Counted from the stretch's first letter, positions 1-10,807 are shown. The stretch: DNA of 64,000 nucleotides from Actinophytocola sp963840275 (GCA_963840275.1 CAWIYK010000007.1:620001-684000), one strand, 5' to 3'. Numbers and translations: made by a program. Notes: generated by a model from the letters alone, not told the origin.

Positions 1-1
1 C

Positions 2-1510
2 GGCTGGTCCGGCGACCTCAAGCCGATGATCATCCACGACAGGTTCAGCACGGTGCCGCTGCAGAACGAGAGCGGCAAGGAGACCGGAGAGGACCAGGGC
101 GGTGTCGAGGGCACCGAGGTCACGGTGGTCCTGCGGGTGACGCAGATCGGTCGGCTCGAGAGCGACTCGGCGTTCGTCCCCGGCTACGGCGAGGACGAGC
201 ACCGCGTCGGCGTGCGGCGCGAGGCCGGCCAGTGGCGGATCGACACGCCGCCGCCGGTGTTCGTCCCGATCTCGGAGTTCAGCGCCAGCTACCGGCCGGT
301 GACCGTCTACTTCTTCGACCCGGACCTGCGCGTCACGGTGCCCGACCTGCGATACGTCGCCGCCCAGCCGGCCACCGGCCTGCCGGCCAGGGTGATCTCG
401 GTGCTGCTGTCCGGCCCGTCCAACATGATGCGGCGTTCGCTCAAATCGCCGCTGGAGGGCATCGGCGCGCGGACCAACGTGGTGCCAGACCCGGACGGCA
501 CGCTGGTCGTGGACCTGATCCCGCTCGGCGACAAGACCCCCGAGCAGCGCGAGAAGATCGCCGCGCAGATCGTGATGTCGCTCCAGACCGTCACGTCCAG
601 CCGCCTGCGCATCAAGGGCGACGGGCAGGATTTGATCCAGGGCCACGGCGACTGGCGGCTCGGCGACCTGAAGGCGTACGACGCGCCGACCAAGCCGAAC
701 TCGGACCAGGCCGGCCTGGTCACCTCCGGCGGTCGGCTGCGCACGCTCAAGGACGGCAAACCGGTGCCCGGCCCCGCCGGCGACGGCGAGTACGAGGTGC
801 TGAGCGCCGCACAGTCGATCGACGGCGCGCAGGTCGCCGCCGTCACCAGAGGGGTCGACGGCGGTCTGCGGCTGCGCGTCGGGCCCTACGGCGAGAACCT
901 GCAGGAGGTCGCGCTGGACGCGAGCACGATGACGAGACCCACGTGGCGGGTGTCGACCTCGGCGGACCAGGAGGCCGGCGAGGTCTGGACCGTCGAGGAC
1001 GGCAACGTCGTCCGAGTCGTCCGCAACGGGGACGGCACGTGGACGTCGGTCGAGGTCAACGCGTCCGAGCTGGACAACTTCGGTGCGATCACCCAGCTCC
1101 GCCTGTCCCGCGACGGGACCCGGGCCGCGATGATCACCCAGGCCGGCAAGCTCGTGGTGGCCGCGGTGGTGCGCGAGAAGAACTCGGTGAGCCTCAGCCT
1201 GCCCCGCACCCTCCAGCTCACGATGATCGTCGCCGCGGTCGGTGTCGACTGGGGCAACCAGGAGACGCTGGTGGTCGCCACCGAGCAGACCACGCTGCCG
1301 GTGTCCAACGTGACGGTGGACGGGCTCACCATCGAGACCTACGACTCGAACAACCTCCAGTTCCCGGTGCGGGCCGTCACGGCCGCGCCCGACCGGGCGG
1401 TCGTGGTGACCGACAGCGCGGCGGTGTCGATGGTGGCCGGGCTCGGGCAGGTGTGGCGGCAGCTCCAGAACGGTCAGGGCACCGCGGCGATCCCGTTCTA
1501 TCCCGGCTGA
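2..1510 (+). CDS. lpqB: Lipoprotein LpqB, C-terminal part (5' end outside window)
   Basis: The reading frame is already open at the left edge, so the signal peptide and lipobox are missing; about 502 residues remain. LpqB is the third gene of the mtrA-mtrB-lpqB locus and its product modulates the MtrAB two-component system at the outer membrane face. Residues near VTVYFFDPDLRV through SSRLRIKGDGQ fit the GerMN-type domain. The remainder, with repeated short beta-strand blocks (WTVEDGNVVRVV, ITQLRLSRDGTRAAM), fits the C-terminal beta-propeller. The next gene starts about 35 nt downstream, and the order lpqB / ComF-like / HPF / secA matches mycobacteria. Identification rests on domain layout plus synteny and is fairly secure. 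Confidence 0.9.
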   Translation, partial: GWSGDLKPMIIHDRFSTVPLQNESGKETGEDQGGVEGTEVTVVLRVTQIGRLESDSAFVPGYGEDEHRVGVRREAGQWRIDTPPPVFVPISEFSASYRPVTVYFFDPDLRVTVPDLRYVAAQPATGLPARVISVLLSGPSNMMRRSLKSPLEGIGARTNVVPDPDGTLVVDLIPLGDKTPEQREKIAAQIVMSLQTVTSSRLRIKGDGQDLIQGHGDWRLGDLKAYDAPTKPNSDQAGLVTSGGRLRTLKDGKPVPGPAGDGEYEVLSAAQSIDGAQVAAVTRGVDGGLRLRVGPYGENLQEVALDASTMTRPTWRVSTSADQEAGEVWTVEDGNVVRVVRNGDGTWTSVEVNASELDNFGAITQLRLSRDGTRAAMITQAGKLVVAAVVREKNSVSLSLPRTLQLTMIVAAVGVDWGNQETLVVATEQTTLPVSNVTVDGLTIETYDSNNLQFPVRAVTAAPDRAVVVTDSAAVSMVAGLGQVWRQLQNGQGTAAIPFYPG

Positions 1511-1515
1511 CGATC

Positions 1516-1538
1516 TTGTCGGGGGTCGGGTGCATGAT
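1516..1538 (+). promoter_or_regulatory. RecA-NDp (PafBC)-like promoter before comF
   Basis: TTGTCGGGG, an 8-nt spacer and CATGAT match the actinobacterial LexA-independent DNA-damage promoter (TTGTCRGTG-N8-TAnnnT), with one change in each half. A start site about 7 nt after the hexamer would fall on the ATG at 1545, giving a leaderless mRNA. This is a motif match only. Confidence 0.35.
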
Positions 1539-1544
1539 TCGTCC

Positions 1545-2144
1545 ATGCGTTCGATACTAGACCTCGTCCTGCCGAGTCGTTGCGCTGGGTGTGGGAGTCC
1601 TCGCTCACCGTGGTGTCCGGCGTGCGCCCGCGCCATGGGCCGGCCCTTCCCGGTGGAGCGTCCCGGGCTCGGGGAGGCCTTCGCGCTGGGCCCGTACGCC
1701 GGTGCCGCGCGCCGGGCCGTGCTCGCGTACAAGGAGCGGGGCCGGCGCGAGCTGGCCGGTGCGCTCGGGAAGGCGCTGGCCACCGCGCTCCCGTCGTTGC
1801 GGGCGGGGCCGTATGTGCTCGTGCCGGCCCCGTCGCGCCCCGCCGCCGCGCGGGCCCGCTACGGCCAGCACATGACGGCGGTCGCGCACGCGTGCGCCGA
1901 GGCCCTCGGGTCAGCGGTGGTGGCGCCGGTGCTGCGGCTGTCCGGACGAGCGCGCGACTCGGTGGGGCTGGGGCCGGAGGCCCGCGCGGCGAACCTCCGT
2001 GGGCGTCTTCGGGTTGTTGGTGCCTGCCCGGCCGGCTCCGTGGTGCTGCTGGACGACGTGATCACGACCGGCGCCACCGCGGTGGCCTGCGCTTCGGCTC
2101 TCGGGACGGAGGTGACGGTGCTGGCATTCACCGCCACGACGTGA
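1545..2144 (+). CDS. ComF-family phosphoribosyltransferase-like protein
   Basis: About 199 residues. The N-terminus carries two CxxC pairs (CAGC and CPAC), the zinc ribbon of the ComF family. The C-terminus has a PRPP-binding loop, VVLLDDVITTGATA, typical of type I phosphoribosyltransferases. ComF homologues take part in DNA uptake in naturally competent bacteria; their role in actinobacteria is unclear. ATG 1545 is chosen because a promoter-like motif ends at 1538, which would make the message leaderless. A GTG at 1530 gives five more residues (MHDSS) but would lie inside that motif. It sits between lpqB and hpf as in mycobacteria. Confidence 0.8.
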   Translation: MRSILDLVLPSRCAGCGSPRSPWCPACARAMGRPFPVERPGLGEAFALGPYAGAARRAVLAYKERGRRELAGALGKALATALPSLRAGPYVLVPAPSRPAAARARYGQHMTAVAHACAEALGSAVVAPVLRLSGRARDSVGLGPEARAANLRGRLRVVGACPAGSVVLLDDVITTGATAVACASALGTEVTVLAFTATT

Positions 2145-3052
2145 GTGGAGGGACGTGGTTCGGCATGCATTGACCGGCGGCCGGCGTTGGTCGACGGCGG
2201 CCGCTGCTTGGGTGGCTGGGTCGTCCGGTGGCTGACCCCGCAGAGTCGGGGACTTCTGAGGTGGCCGGCGGCGAGTAGTGGCTAGCCCTGCTTGCGGCCG
2301 GTCCTGGCCGGCGGTCGAGCTGTGTCGGCGGCCGGCTCTGCAGGTGGCGGTTGCACGCGATGGGCGTTCTACTTGGCAGTCGGACCTGCTTGGCGGCGGA
2401 CGGTCGTGCCTGGCGCGGGCCACCGTTGGCGGTCGGGGCCCTGCGACGCGCTTGCGTGGGGCCGGGCTGCTGCCGGCCTGCGTCAGCGGCTGGGCGCTGG
2501 GTCTGCCGTGGCCGGGGCCGCGGTGCGTCGGGTCTGCTTGATGGTTGAGCGTGCTCGGGGCCGGGGCCTGCTTGGCGGCCAGTCTCGATTGGGTCGCCGG
2601 GTCTGTTCGGCGCGCGGTCTGCCGGACGTGCCCCGCGCCGCTTGGCGCCGACGTGTGTGTAGCGGTCGGGCTTTGGGGGCGGCCGCCCCCGATGCTCACA
2701 GCGGCGGCGATCGCGGCGAGCGTGCGCGAGCACGCGTCCTCCGCCGACATGCCGCTCCAGCGCGCCCGCATCGCTCTGCTTCGGATGGCCCGGGATGCTC
2801 GGCGAGGGGCCCGCCGGGCCGGATCCCGCTCCGCGAGAAGAGCAAGCCGCGCTCGATCGATTCTGTTGGCGCGTCTGATTCTCGCCGCTTTGGTCGATCC
2901 TCCGAGGCCCTCCGACCCGACCACCAGGCACAAGATCAGTTTCCGCGCTGAGCGCCGGTCGAGCTAACCGGTCAGTAGCGGCAACACAACCGACACACGA
3001 CGTTTCAACAGGCGGGAGAAGGTGCATACCTCCGTCCGAGTGAACTTGGTTC
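2145..3052. other. Gene-free low-complexity stretch
   Basis: About 900 bases with no convincing gene. The sequence is rich in G and in short degenerate repeats of GGCCGGC, TGGCGG and GCTTGG type. Open frames exist on both strands, but they overlap one another, have random-looking Arg/Ala/Gly-rich products and lack ribosome sites. It resembles other degenerate arrays in the window (7844-8295, 60970-61520) but contains no copy of the inverted element found near those. Confidence 0.6.
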
Positions 3053-3079
3053 GGGAACCACGATCACTCGAAGATCGTT
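3053..3079 (+). promoter_or_regulatory. SigR/SigH-type promoter upstream of the hpf leader
   Basis: GGGAAC at 3053-3058, an 18-nt spacer and GTT at 3077-3079 match the thiol-stress ECF sigma consensus (GGGAAT/C - about 18 - GTT). The sigR gene in this window has the same architecture and the same spacing at 24910-24936. Transcription would begin near 3086, nearly 400 nt before the hpf start codon. Confidence 0.55.
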
Positions 3080-3244
3080 GTACACGTATGGAAGGCACGC
3101 CGGAAAACACGAATGTCTCTCTGGGTATGCCTGGTACGGCTGGCGGAGTGACGGAAGCGCCACTCGACAGCGCGACCCCGCGTGCGGTCCGGCGGCAACC
3201 GGTGTCCCGGTTGCGCTGCGTGACGCCCACCGAGCGCAGAAGTT

Positions 3245-3264
3245 CCCCCTCCGAGGGGGCTTTT
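3245..3264 (+). terminator. Attenuator-like hairpin in the hpf leader
   Basis: CCCCCT and AGGGGG form a 6-bp stem around a 3-nt loop, followed directly by CTTTT. It lies about 200 nt before hpf and is preceded by two other hairpins. The T-run is short, so termination is probably partial. Confidence 0.45.
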
Positions 3265-3336
3265 GCAAAGGCACAACCCGAGATAACGTGCCGGCATCAG
3301 CTTTCCCGGTTTCCGCAGGGAGGAGGCGAGAAGCCC

Positions 3337-3363
3337 ATGACCCTGGCGCCGGACGAGCTTTGA
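3337..3363 (+). CDS. Possible leader peptide (8 residues)
   Basis: ATG at 3337 follows a near-perfect ribosome site, AGGGAGGAGG at 3317-3326, and opens the frame MTLAPDEL then TGA. The ribosome site is stronger than that of most real genes here, which is why it is listed. It may be a translated upstream frame controlling hpf, or chance. The peptide contains no run of a single amino acid that would suggest a known attenuation sensor. Confidence 0.25.
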   Translation: MTLAPDEL

Positions 3364-3471
3364 GGCGGGGAGTCCTCAAGCACCCTTTTCTGGCCGTCCA
3401 CCCTCAAGGACCCAGAGTCGCCGGCGCCGTTGTTCGCTCACTAGCTCGCCTACTGGCGAGGGAGGTCGTGT

Positions 3472-4134
3472 ATGGACATCGTCGTTAAAGGCCGCAACGT
3501 CGAGGTGCCCGATCACTACCGAGTGCACGTCGAGGAAAAGCTGACTCGGCTCGAACGGTACGACCGCAAGGTCATTCGTTTTGACGTCGAGCTGTTCCAC
3601 GAACCCAACCGCCGACAGTCGAAGAACTGCCAACGCGTAGAGATCACCGGCAAGGGCCGGGGTCCCGCCGTCCGAGCCGAGGCGTGTGCCGGCGACTTCT
3701 ACGCCGCACTGGACGCCGCGGTGACCAAACTCGAGAACCGGCTCCGCCGGCTGCACGACCGCAGGCGCGTGCACTACGGCCGCAGGGGCCAGACCTCCGT
3801 CGCGGAGGCCACCGCAACCGCCACCGAACTTCCGGCGCTGCCGGCCACCAACGGCCGCGCCCAGACCGCGGTGCTGCCCGCGAGAACAGAACAGTCCTTC
3901 GGCCTCCCGGAGGTGCCGGCCCAGCGCTGGGACAGCGCGGATGACGAGAACCTCCCCGGGCGGGTCGTCCGGGAGAAGGAACACGCGTCGACCCCGATGA
4001 CCGTCGACCAGGCCCTCTACCAGATGGAGCTGGTCGGGCACGACTTCTACCTGTTCCACGACGCCGACTCCGGCCAGCCAAGCGTCGTCTACCGCAGAAG
4101 GGGATTCGACTACGGCGTGATCAAGCTGGTCTGA
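3472..4134 (+). CDS. hpf: Ribosome hibernation promoting factor, long form (HPF/RaiA)
   Basis: 220 residues. The first 100 or so (MDIVVKGRNVEVPDHYRVHVEEK onward) form the S30AE/YfiA domain that sits in the decoding site of idle ribosomes. A variable Ala/Thr-rich linker follows. The C-terminal 55 residues (VREKEHASTPMTVDQA to the end) are the dimerisation domain of long HPFs that brings two 70S ribosomes together as 100S particles. The start is set by GAGGGAGG at 3458-3465. A strong terminator follows at 4155, so the gene is expressed alone from a long leader with a SigR-type promoter. It is equivalent to the mycobacterial HPF gene next to secA1. Confidence 0.92.
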   Translation: MDIVVKGRNVEVPDHYRVHVEEKLTRLERYDRKVIRFDVELFHEPNRRQSKNCQRVEITGKGRGPAVRAEACAGDFYAALDAAVTKLENRLRRLHDRRRVHYGRRGQTSVAEATATATELPALPATNGRAQTAVLPARTEQSFGLPEVPAQRWDSADDENLPGRVVREKEHASTPMTVDQALYQMELVGHDFYLFHDADSGQPSVVYRRRGFDYGVIKLV

Positions 4135-4154
4135 CCGCCGCACCCGAACTGCGA

Positions 4155-4185
4155 AAAGCCCCCGGGCCTCCAGCCCGGGGGCTTT
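4155..4185 (+). terminator. Terminator after hpf
   Basis: A perfect 13-bp stem (AAAGCCCCCGGGC with its complement) and a 5-nt loop CTCCA, ending in TTT. It separates hpf from the lipoprotein gene. Confidence 0.85.
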
Positions 4186-4246
4186 CGCGTGCGCGCGGTC
4201 GGTACGGTCGTGGTTCGAGATCAACCTTCGGAGGAACGAACCACCC

Positions 4247-4705
4247 ATGCTCAGGAACAGCGCCCTCGCCGCCCTCCTCGCCACCGGCGCCGTGTTCGGC
4301 CTCGCCGCGTGCGGCAGCGACGACAGCCCGTCCGACAAGGCGAACGCCGGAGCGAGCGACGGCGCCGGGCAGACCCAGGAGCAGCAGAAGGACGCCGAGA
4401 ACACGTCGGTGGACCCCGAGGAGCTGAAGAAGGACGTCAAGATCGTCGACTGCAAGAGCGGTGCCGGTGCCGGCGTCGGCGCGGTCATCGAGGTGACGAA
4501 CTCGCTGGACGAGCCGATGGAGTACTTCGGCACGCTCACCTTCCTTGACGCGTCCGGCAAGGTCATCACCGACGGCTTGTTCAACACCGGCACCCTGCAG
4601 CCCGGCGAGACGTCGACCGAGGACATCCCCGGTGCGAACGTCTACGAGGTGGTGCAGGGCGCCACGTGCGAGGTGGCCGAGGTGAAGCTCGACGAACCCG
4701 CGTAA
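4247..4705 (+). CDS. Small secreted lipoprotein, FxLYD-like
   Basis: 152 residues. The N-terminus MLRNSALAALLATGAVFGLAAC is a lipoprotein signal peptide with lipobox LAAC, so the mature protein begins at Cys22 and is anchored to the membrane. An acidic linker rich in Asp, Glu and Gln is followed by a beta-rich domain (VTNSLDEPMEYFGTLTF, LQPGETSTEDIPG). This resembles the FxLYD fold in which secreted proteins carry an extracellular immunoglobulin-like module. No enzymatic residues are apparent. A ribosome site (GGAGG) lies upstream of ATG 4247. It lies between a terminator and the secA promoter and is probably monocistronic. Function unknown. Confidence 0.75.
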   Translation: MLRNSALAALLATGAVFGLAACGSDDSPSDKANAGASDGAGQTQEQQKDAENTSVDPEELKKDVKIVDCKSGAGAGVGAVIEVTNSLDEPMEYFGTLTFLDASGKVITDGLFNTGTLQPGETSTEDIPGANVYEVVQGATCEVAEVKLDEPA

Positions 4706-4813
4706 GCGGTGAGCGGCGGCGCGGTTCGGAGACCGCCTACGATGGAGCCCACAGGGTGAGCCGCCTCTCCCTGAACAGAAGCGTGCGACGAACCAGCTAG
4801 CGAGGTTGACCTG

Positions 4814-7702
<2,889 letters not shown>

Positions 7703-7711
7703 CCGAACACT

Positions 7712-7758
7712 CGACCGTGGCCCCATCACCCGAGCCTTGGGTGGTGGGGCCACGGTCG
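7712..7758 (+). terminator. Strong terminator after secA
   Basis: A 14-bp perfect stem (CGACCGTGGCCCCA with its complement) plus an inner CACCC/GGGTG stem. There is no long T-run on the plus strand. It begins 10 nt after the secA stop codon. Confidence 0.8.
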
Positions 7759-7768
7759 TACTCACCCC

Positions 7769-7843
7769 TGTGGACAACCCGCCGTGCAGGCCAGTTTCTT
7801 GTCGGTGGCCCGGGATAGGCTGGATATCGGGGGGCCGGAGGCC
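7769..7843 (+). repeat. Inverted-element family, right half copy 1
   Basis: DnaA box complement TGTGGACAA at 7769-7777, RecA-NDp motif TTGTCGGTG-N8-TAGGCT at 7799-7821 (a perfect consensus match), then the conserved end GGGGCCGGAGGCC at 7831-7843. The left half with its outward motif is absent. Confidence 0.75.
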
Positions 7844-8295
7844 AAGCCGCGTCCGGCGGCGAGGGCCGTGAAGCCGGCTGGACCCGTCGGTTCGAGTGGT
7901 TCGCTGTGTTGCCGGTAAGCCTGAACAGAGGCCGGTCGACCTCCTTGCGCGGCTGGCTCAGTCCCAACTGACCGGCCCAGCGTCGTCCGCCCGGGCCGGC
8001 CAAGCTGGTCCGGCCTAGCGTGCCTGGCCCGGCGTGGTCCGGCTGGCCTGGCTCGGTGTTGCGGCTGGTGTGGCTGGCCCAGCTGTCCGGTGGCCTGGCC
8101 CGCCCAGCGTCGTGCGCCGGCCCCTGCCCCAGCGTCGTCCAGCCAACCTGACCCTGCGTGGTTCGCCCGGCCGAGCGCTGGCTGCCCAGCTCGATCAGCC
8201 AGTTCGTCGCGCGGCGGTCGACCCCAGCGAGCCCGCAGCCCGGCACGCTGGGAACGCCCCAACACAGCCCACTCAGCCACCTCACTCCCGGCCCC
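7844..8295. other. Gene-free degenerate sequence between two half elements
   Basis: About 450 bases composed of degenerate repeats of GGTCCGGC, GGCCTGGC and CCAGCGTCGT type. Open frames on both strands overlap and have no ribosome sites or recognisable products. It is bounded on each side by a half copy of the DnaA-box/RecA-NDp element in the same orientation. Confidence 0.55.
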
Positions 8296-8370
8296 TGTGG
8301 ACAACCGGGAGCGAGGCGGCCGTTTCTGTCGGTGGTCGCCGGTAGAATTGGTACCGGGGGGCCGGAGGCC
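8296..8370 (+). repeat. Inverted-element family, right half copy 2
   Basis: TGTGGACAA at 8296-8304, CTGTCGGTG-N8-TAGAAT at 8326-8348, and GGGGCCGGAGGCC at 8358-8370. It has the same length and orientation as the half copy at 7769. The two could flank a segment that moved or duplicated. Confidence 0.75.
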
Positions 8371-8396
8371 ACGCCGAGCGAACTACGCGCCCCGAC

Positions 8397-8876
8397 TCAC
8401 ATGAGTCTGAGCACCGTGCAGCGCCATTCGTCGTCCTCGCGTTCGAAGCGGCCCGCGGCCGCTATCGCACGGTCGCGGCCCGTCGTCGACGTCACCCAGA
8501 TGACCGCGCTCACCTCCACCACCTCCCGGGTCGGGTAGCACGTGCGGATTCTGCGCAGCACGTGGCGATGCCCGGGTCCCGTCGTGCGCAGCCGGGTCAG
8601 CAGCGCCTCGAACGCTGCGTCGGGCAGGAGCGTCCGCAGCTGTGCGACGGGGCGGCGGCCGTCGAGCACCTCCAGCACTCGGGTCAACAGCCGCCACAGC
8701 GAGACCGGCGACGCGGGCGGCGGGCCGCCGGGCGTCGATGGCGGCGTCAGCGCCAGCTGCGGCCCACTCACCGGACGCAGGCTGGACCAACGCGTCGGTG
8801 GCGAAACGCCCACCTCGGGCTCGTAGTCGGGCAGCGGGCGGACACGAATGCGGTCGTGCAAATCCGGAACGGTCAT
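8397..8876 (-). CDS. Conserved actinobacterial protein, DUF6459/Rv3235-like
   Basis: 159 residues. The N-terminus has the pattern RIRVRPLPDYEPEV followed by a Pro/Ser-rich linker. The C-terminal 100 residues form a compact domain with a conserved-looking core (VLEVLDGRRPVAQLRTLLPDAAF, EVSAVIWVT, FEREDDEWRCTVL). This pattern fits a family encoded beside secA in many actinobacteria (Rv3235 in mycobacteria), which has no assigned biochemical role. No signal peptide or membrane segment. The start ATG lies at 8874-8876. It is convergent with nothing and separated from the methyltransferase gene by 60 nt in the same direction. Confidence 0.65.
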   Translation of the reverse strand: MTVPDLHDRIRVRPLPDYEPEVGVSPPTRWSSLRPVSGPQLALTPPSTPGGPPPASPVSLWRLLTRVLEVLDGRRPVAQLRTLLPDAAFEALLTRLRTTGPGHRHVLRRIRTCYPTREVVEVSAVIWVTSTTGRDRAIAAAGRFEREDDEWRCTVLRLM

Positions 8877-8936
8877 GTCTTACTGAGGAGCGAGATCGCC
8901 GATCATGGACAAAGACCACTCGACCGACTGACGCGC

Positions 8937-9701
8937 TTACTTTGCGTGACGACGGACCAGTTCGAAGCACAGCACGGCGGCCGCGCTGGCGACGTTCAGC
9001 GACTCCACCCCGCCGCTCATCGGTATCGACACCAACCCCGTGACCTGGCGTCGAACCGTCTCGCTGACCCCGGATGTCTCTCCGCCCAGCACGTACGCCG
9101 CCCGCTGCGGGAACTCCGCCTCGAACAGTGACTGCCGCGCCGAACCATCGAGCGCGTACAGGGGGTAACCGGCGGCGCGCAGAGCCTCGGCCGCCTCCTC
9201 CGCCGTGTAGCAGCGCAGCACGGGAGCGTGGAACGCCACGCCGGCGGACGCCTTCACCACTAGCGGGTCGATGCTCGCCACGCCGCGCCGCGGCACGACG
9301 ATCCCCTCGATGCCGGCGGCGGTCGCGGTGCGCAGGATCATGCCGACGTTCGCGGGCGTGGTGATGCCGTCGAGCACGAGCACCCGCGCCGGCGGCTGCC
9401 CGGCGAGCGCGTCGACGAGCCGGCGCATGCGCGGCGCGACCACGTCGGCCAACACGCCCTGATCCTGTTTTCCGTTGCCTGCCAACACTTTCACCCGATG
9501 CGCGCTGGCTCGCTCCACTCGTACGGAGCGGGTGGCGGCCGCGTCGATGATCTCCCGGGCGGCGTCGCCGCGGGCGTTCTCGGCGAGCACGACCTTGTCC
9601 ACGTCGAGGCGCCGGTCGGCGAGTGCCTCGAGCACCGGCTTGCGACCGAACACGGTCACGAACCGGTCCTTGGGTGATTGGCCGTCCACGCGCGAGAGCA
9701 T
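8937..9701 (-). CDS. SpoU/TrmH-family RNA 2'-O-methyltransferase
   Basis: 254 residues. An N-terminal RNA-substrate-binding domain (VFGRKPVLEALAD onward) precedes a SPOUT knot domain with motif 1 (DGITTPANVGMILRTATAAG), motif 2 (VLGGETSGVS) and motif 3 (IPMSGGVESLNVASAAAV). These are the three signatures of the TrmH/RlmB group, which transfers a methyl group from S-adenosylmethionine to a ribose in rRNA or tRNA. The exact target nucleotide cannot be told from sequence. It is divergent from the next gene, with 68 nt between the two starts. Confidence 0.88.
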   Translation of the reverse strand: MLSRVDGQSPKDRFVTVFGRKPVLEALADRRLDVDKVVLAENARGDAAREIIDAAATRSVRVERASAHRVKVLAGNGKQDQGVLADVVAPRMRRLVDALAGQPPARVLVLDGITTPANVGMILRTATAAGIEGIVVPRRGVASIDPLVVKASAGVAFHAPVLRCYTAEEAAEALRAAGYPLYALDGSARQSLFEAEFPQRAAYVLGGETSGVSETVRRQVTGLVSIPMSGGVESLNVASAAAVLCFELVRRHAK

Positions 9702-9769
9702 TCCACGTCGGCGGGGCGCGGGTGTGTCAGGATCTAGACCTTGCCCGGCGCACAGGGAACGGGAGCACG

Positions 9770-10276
9770 GTGAGGGTCTACATTCCGGCCACGGTGTTGA
9801 TGTTGCGAACGTTGAACGCCGCGGGTGAGTTGACCGCGGTGAACCACACGGCCTTCGCGCTGACCCCGATGCTGCGTGAGTCGTACGCCTCGGGCACGGC
9901 GGAGGAGCTGGAGTACGCGGCGATGCTGGAGGCGTCGCGCGCGTCGCTGCGGCTGCTGGCCGCCGAGCTCGAGGAGGACCCGGAGCTGGTGCTGCCCCGG
10001 CGGGCGGTGGTGTCGGCGGACGTCGACGGCGCCACCCTGCGGCCGGACCTGGACTTCGCGGTGGTGCGGCTCGCCGGCCCGGTGCAGCTGAAGTCGGTCG
10101 CGGCCGTGCACCTGGACACCTCCGACGCGGAGGGCCCCGTTCGTGCCGCCGCGGCTGTCGTGGACGCGGCAGACCTCGGTGACGGGGACGCGGAGTTCGC
10201 GCTCGGGGACGCGGAGGACCACGAGCTCGCGTGGTACTCGCCGGAGGAGCTGCCGTTCCTGTTGGAACTCCTGTAG
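9770..10276 (+). CDS. Conserved protein, DUF6912-like
   Basis: 168 residues, read from a GTG preceded by GGGAG. It begins MRVYIPATVLMLRTLNAAGE, a start shared by a family of actinobacterial proteins of unknown function found in the secA-to-aroA region. The middle is Ala/Glu-rich (EELEYAAMLEASRASLRLLAAELEEDPEL) and predicted helical. The end, AWYSPEELPFLLELL, is the most conserved-looking part. No signal peptide or transmembrane segment. A full inverted element follows 13 nt after the stop codon. Confidence 0.6.
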   Translation: MRVYIPATVLMLRTLNAAGELTAVNHTAFALTPMLRESYASGTAEELEYAAMLEASRASLRLLAAELEEDPELVLPRRAVVSADVDGATLRPDLDFAVVRLAGPVQLKSVAAVHLDTSDAEGPVRAAAAVVDAADLGDGDAEFALGDAEDHELAWYSPEELPFLLELL

Positions 10277-10289
10277 GGCGAGGCGGGTT

Positions 10290-10461
10290 GGCCGCTGGCC
10301 CCCTCGAACCACGCTACCGGCGACCACCGACAGAAACGGTCGTCGCCGGTGTTGGTCTGTGGACAACTGCCGGTTCGGCTTCGCGGCTGTGGACAGCTCC
10401 TCGCTCAGCCGCCGTTCTTGTCGGTGCCCGCCGGTAAAGTTGATACCGGGGGCCGGAGGCC
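10290..10461. repeat. Inverted-element family, full copy 3
   Basis: The left end GGCCGCTGGCCCCC is a degenerate form of the terminal repeat and the right end is GGGGGCCGGAGGCC. The outward motif on the minus strand is CTGTCGGTG-N8-TAGCGT (10333 down to 10311). On the plus strand it is TTGTCGGTG-N8-TAAAGT (10418-10440). Between them lie TGTGGACAA at 10358-10366 and a variant TGTGGACAG at 10388-10396. It lies between two convergent genes, so neither motif is a normal gene promoter. Confidence 0.8.
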
Positions 10462-10583
10462 TACCCCGGACGGCCATTTCGCCGTGGCCTTGGTTGGTCA
10501 GCCGCCTTGGCATGGGGTTCACGCACCGATGTATCCGTCGCGTCGGATGTCGGCCGCGTGCCCCGAGTGGCCTCCCGTCCTAG

Positions 10584-10770
10584 GTGAGTCGCTGGTCGTG
10601 AACGGTGGACTCACCCATCGCGAAGGCGGCTCGCGGGCCGGGAACGGACGACTCCTGGGTCGTGAACCGGGAACTCACTAGGCCTGAACGGGGGACTCGC
10701 GGGTCGTGAACGTCGAACTCGCGGTCGTGAACGTTGGACTCGCGGGTCTGTGAGTGTTGGACTCGCGGGG
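10584..10770 (+). repeat. Degenerate tandem array, unit about 20-22 bp
   Basis: Six or seven imperfect copies of a unit reading roughly GTCGTGAACG-N4-ACTCGCGG. The last four are spaced 20-24 bp apart (10683, 10703, 10723, 10747). Related units in both orientations recur at 43684-43828. No coding potential. It lies between full element 3 and the 3' end of the oxidoreductase gene. Confidence 0.75.
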
Positions 10771-10807
10771 TTGGGTGTGCGGCGGGGGGCTCGTTGGGGT
10801 GGGTGGG

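Larger units (their letters stand above)
3086..3471 (+). promoter_or_regulatory. Long structured 5' leader of hpf
   Basis: Several hairpins can be read directly. GAGTG/CACTC pairs at 3146-3165. GCAACCGG-TGTC-CCGGTTGC lies at 3195-3214. CTGCG/CGCAG spans 3216-3239. A terminator-like stem followed by CTTTT lies at 3245-3264. A short frame with a very strong Shine-Dalgarno follows at 3337-3363. Last, CTCGCC-TACT-GGCGAG at 3445-3460 has a 3' arm that overlaps the hpf ribosome site GAGGGAGG (3458-3465). The arrangement suggests attenuation plus translational control, or a short RNA ending at 3264. No known riboswitch class was recognised. Confidence 0.4.

Noticed and set aside
2278..2967. Several overlapping frames of 60-220 codons after comF
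   Set aside because: Mutually overlapping on both strands, no ribosome sites, random Arg/Ala/Gly-rich composition.
3022..3363. A 113-codon frame covering the hpf leader
   Set aside because: No ribosome site, no family resemblance, and it runs through several perfect RNA hairpins and the terminator-like stem.
10584..10770. Tandem array considered as a CRISPR
   Set aside because: Units are about 21 bp, degenerate and directly contiguous without unique spacers; no cas genes nearby.
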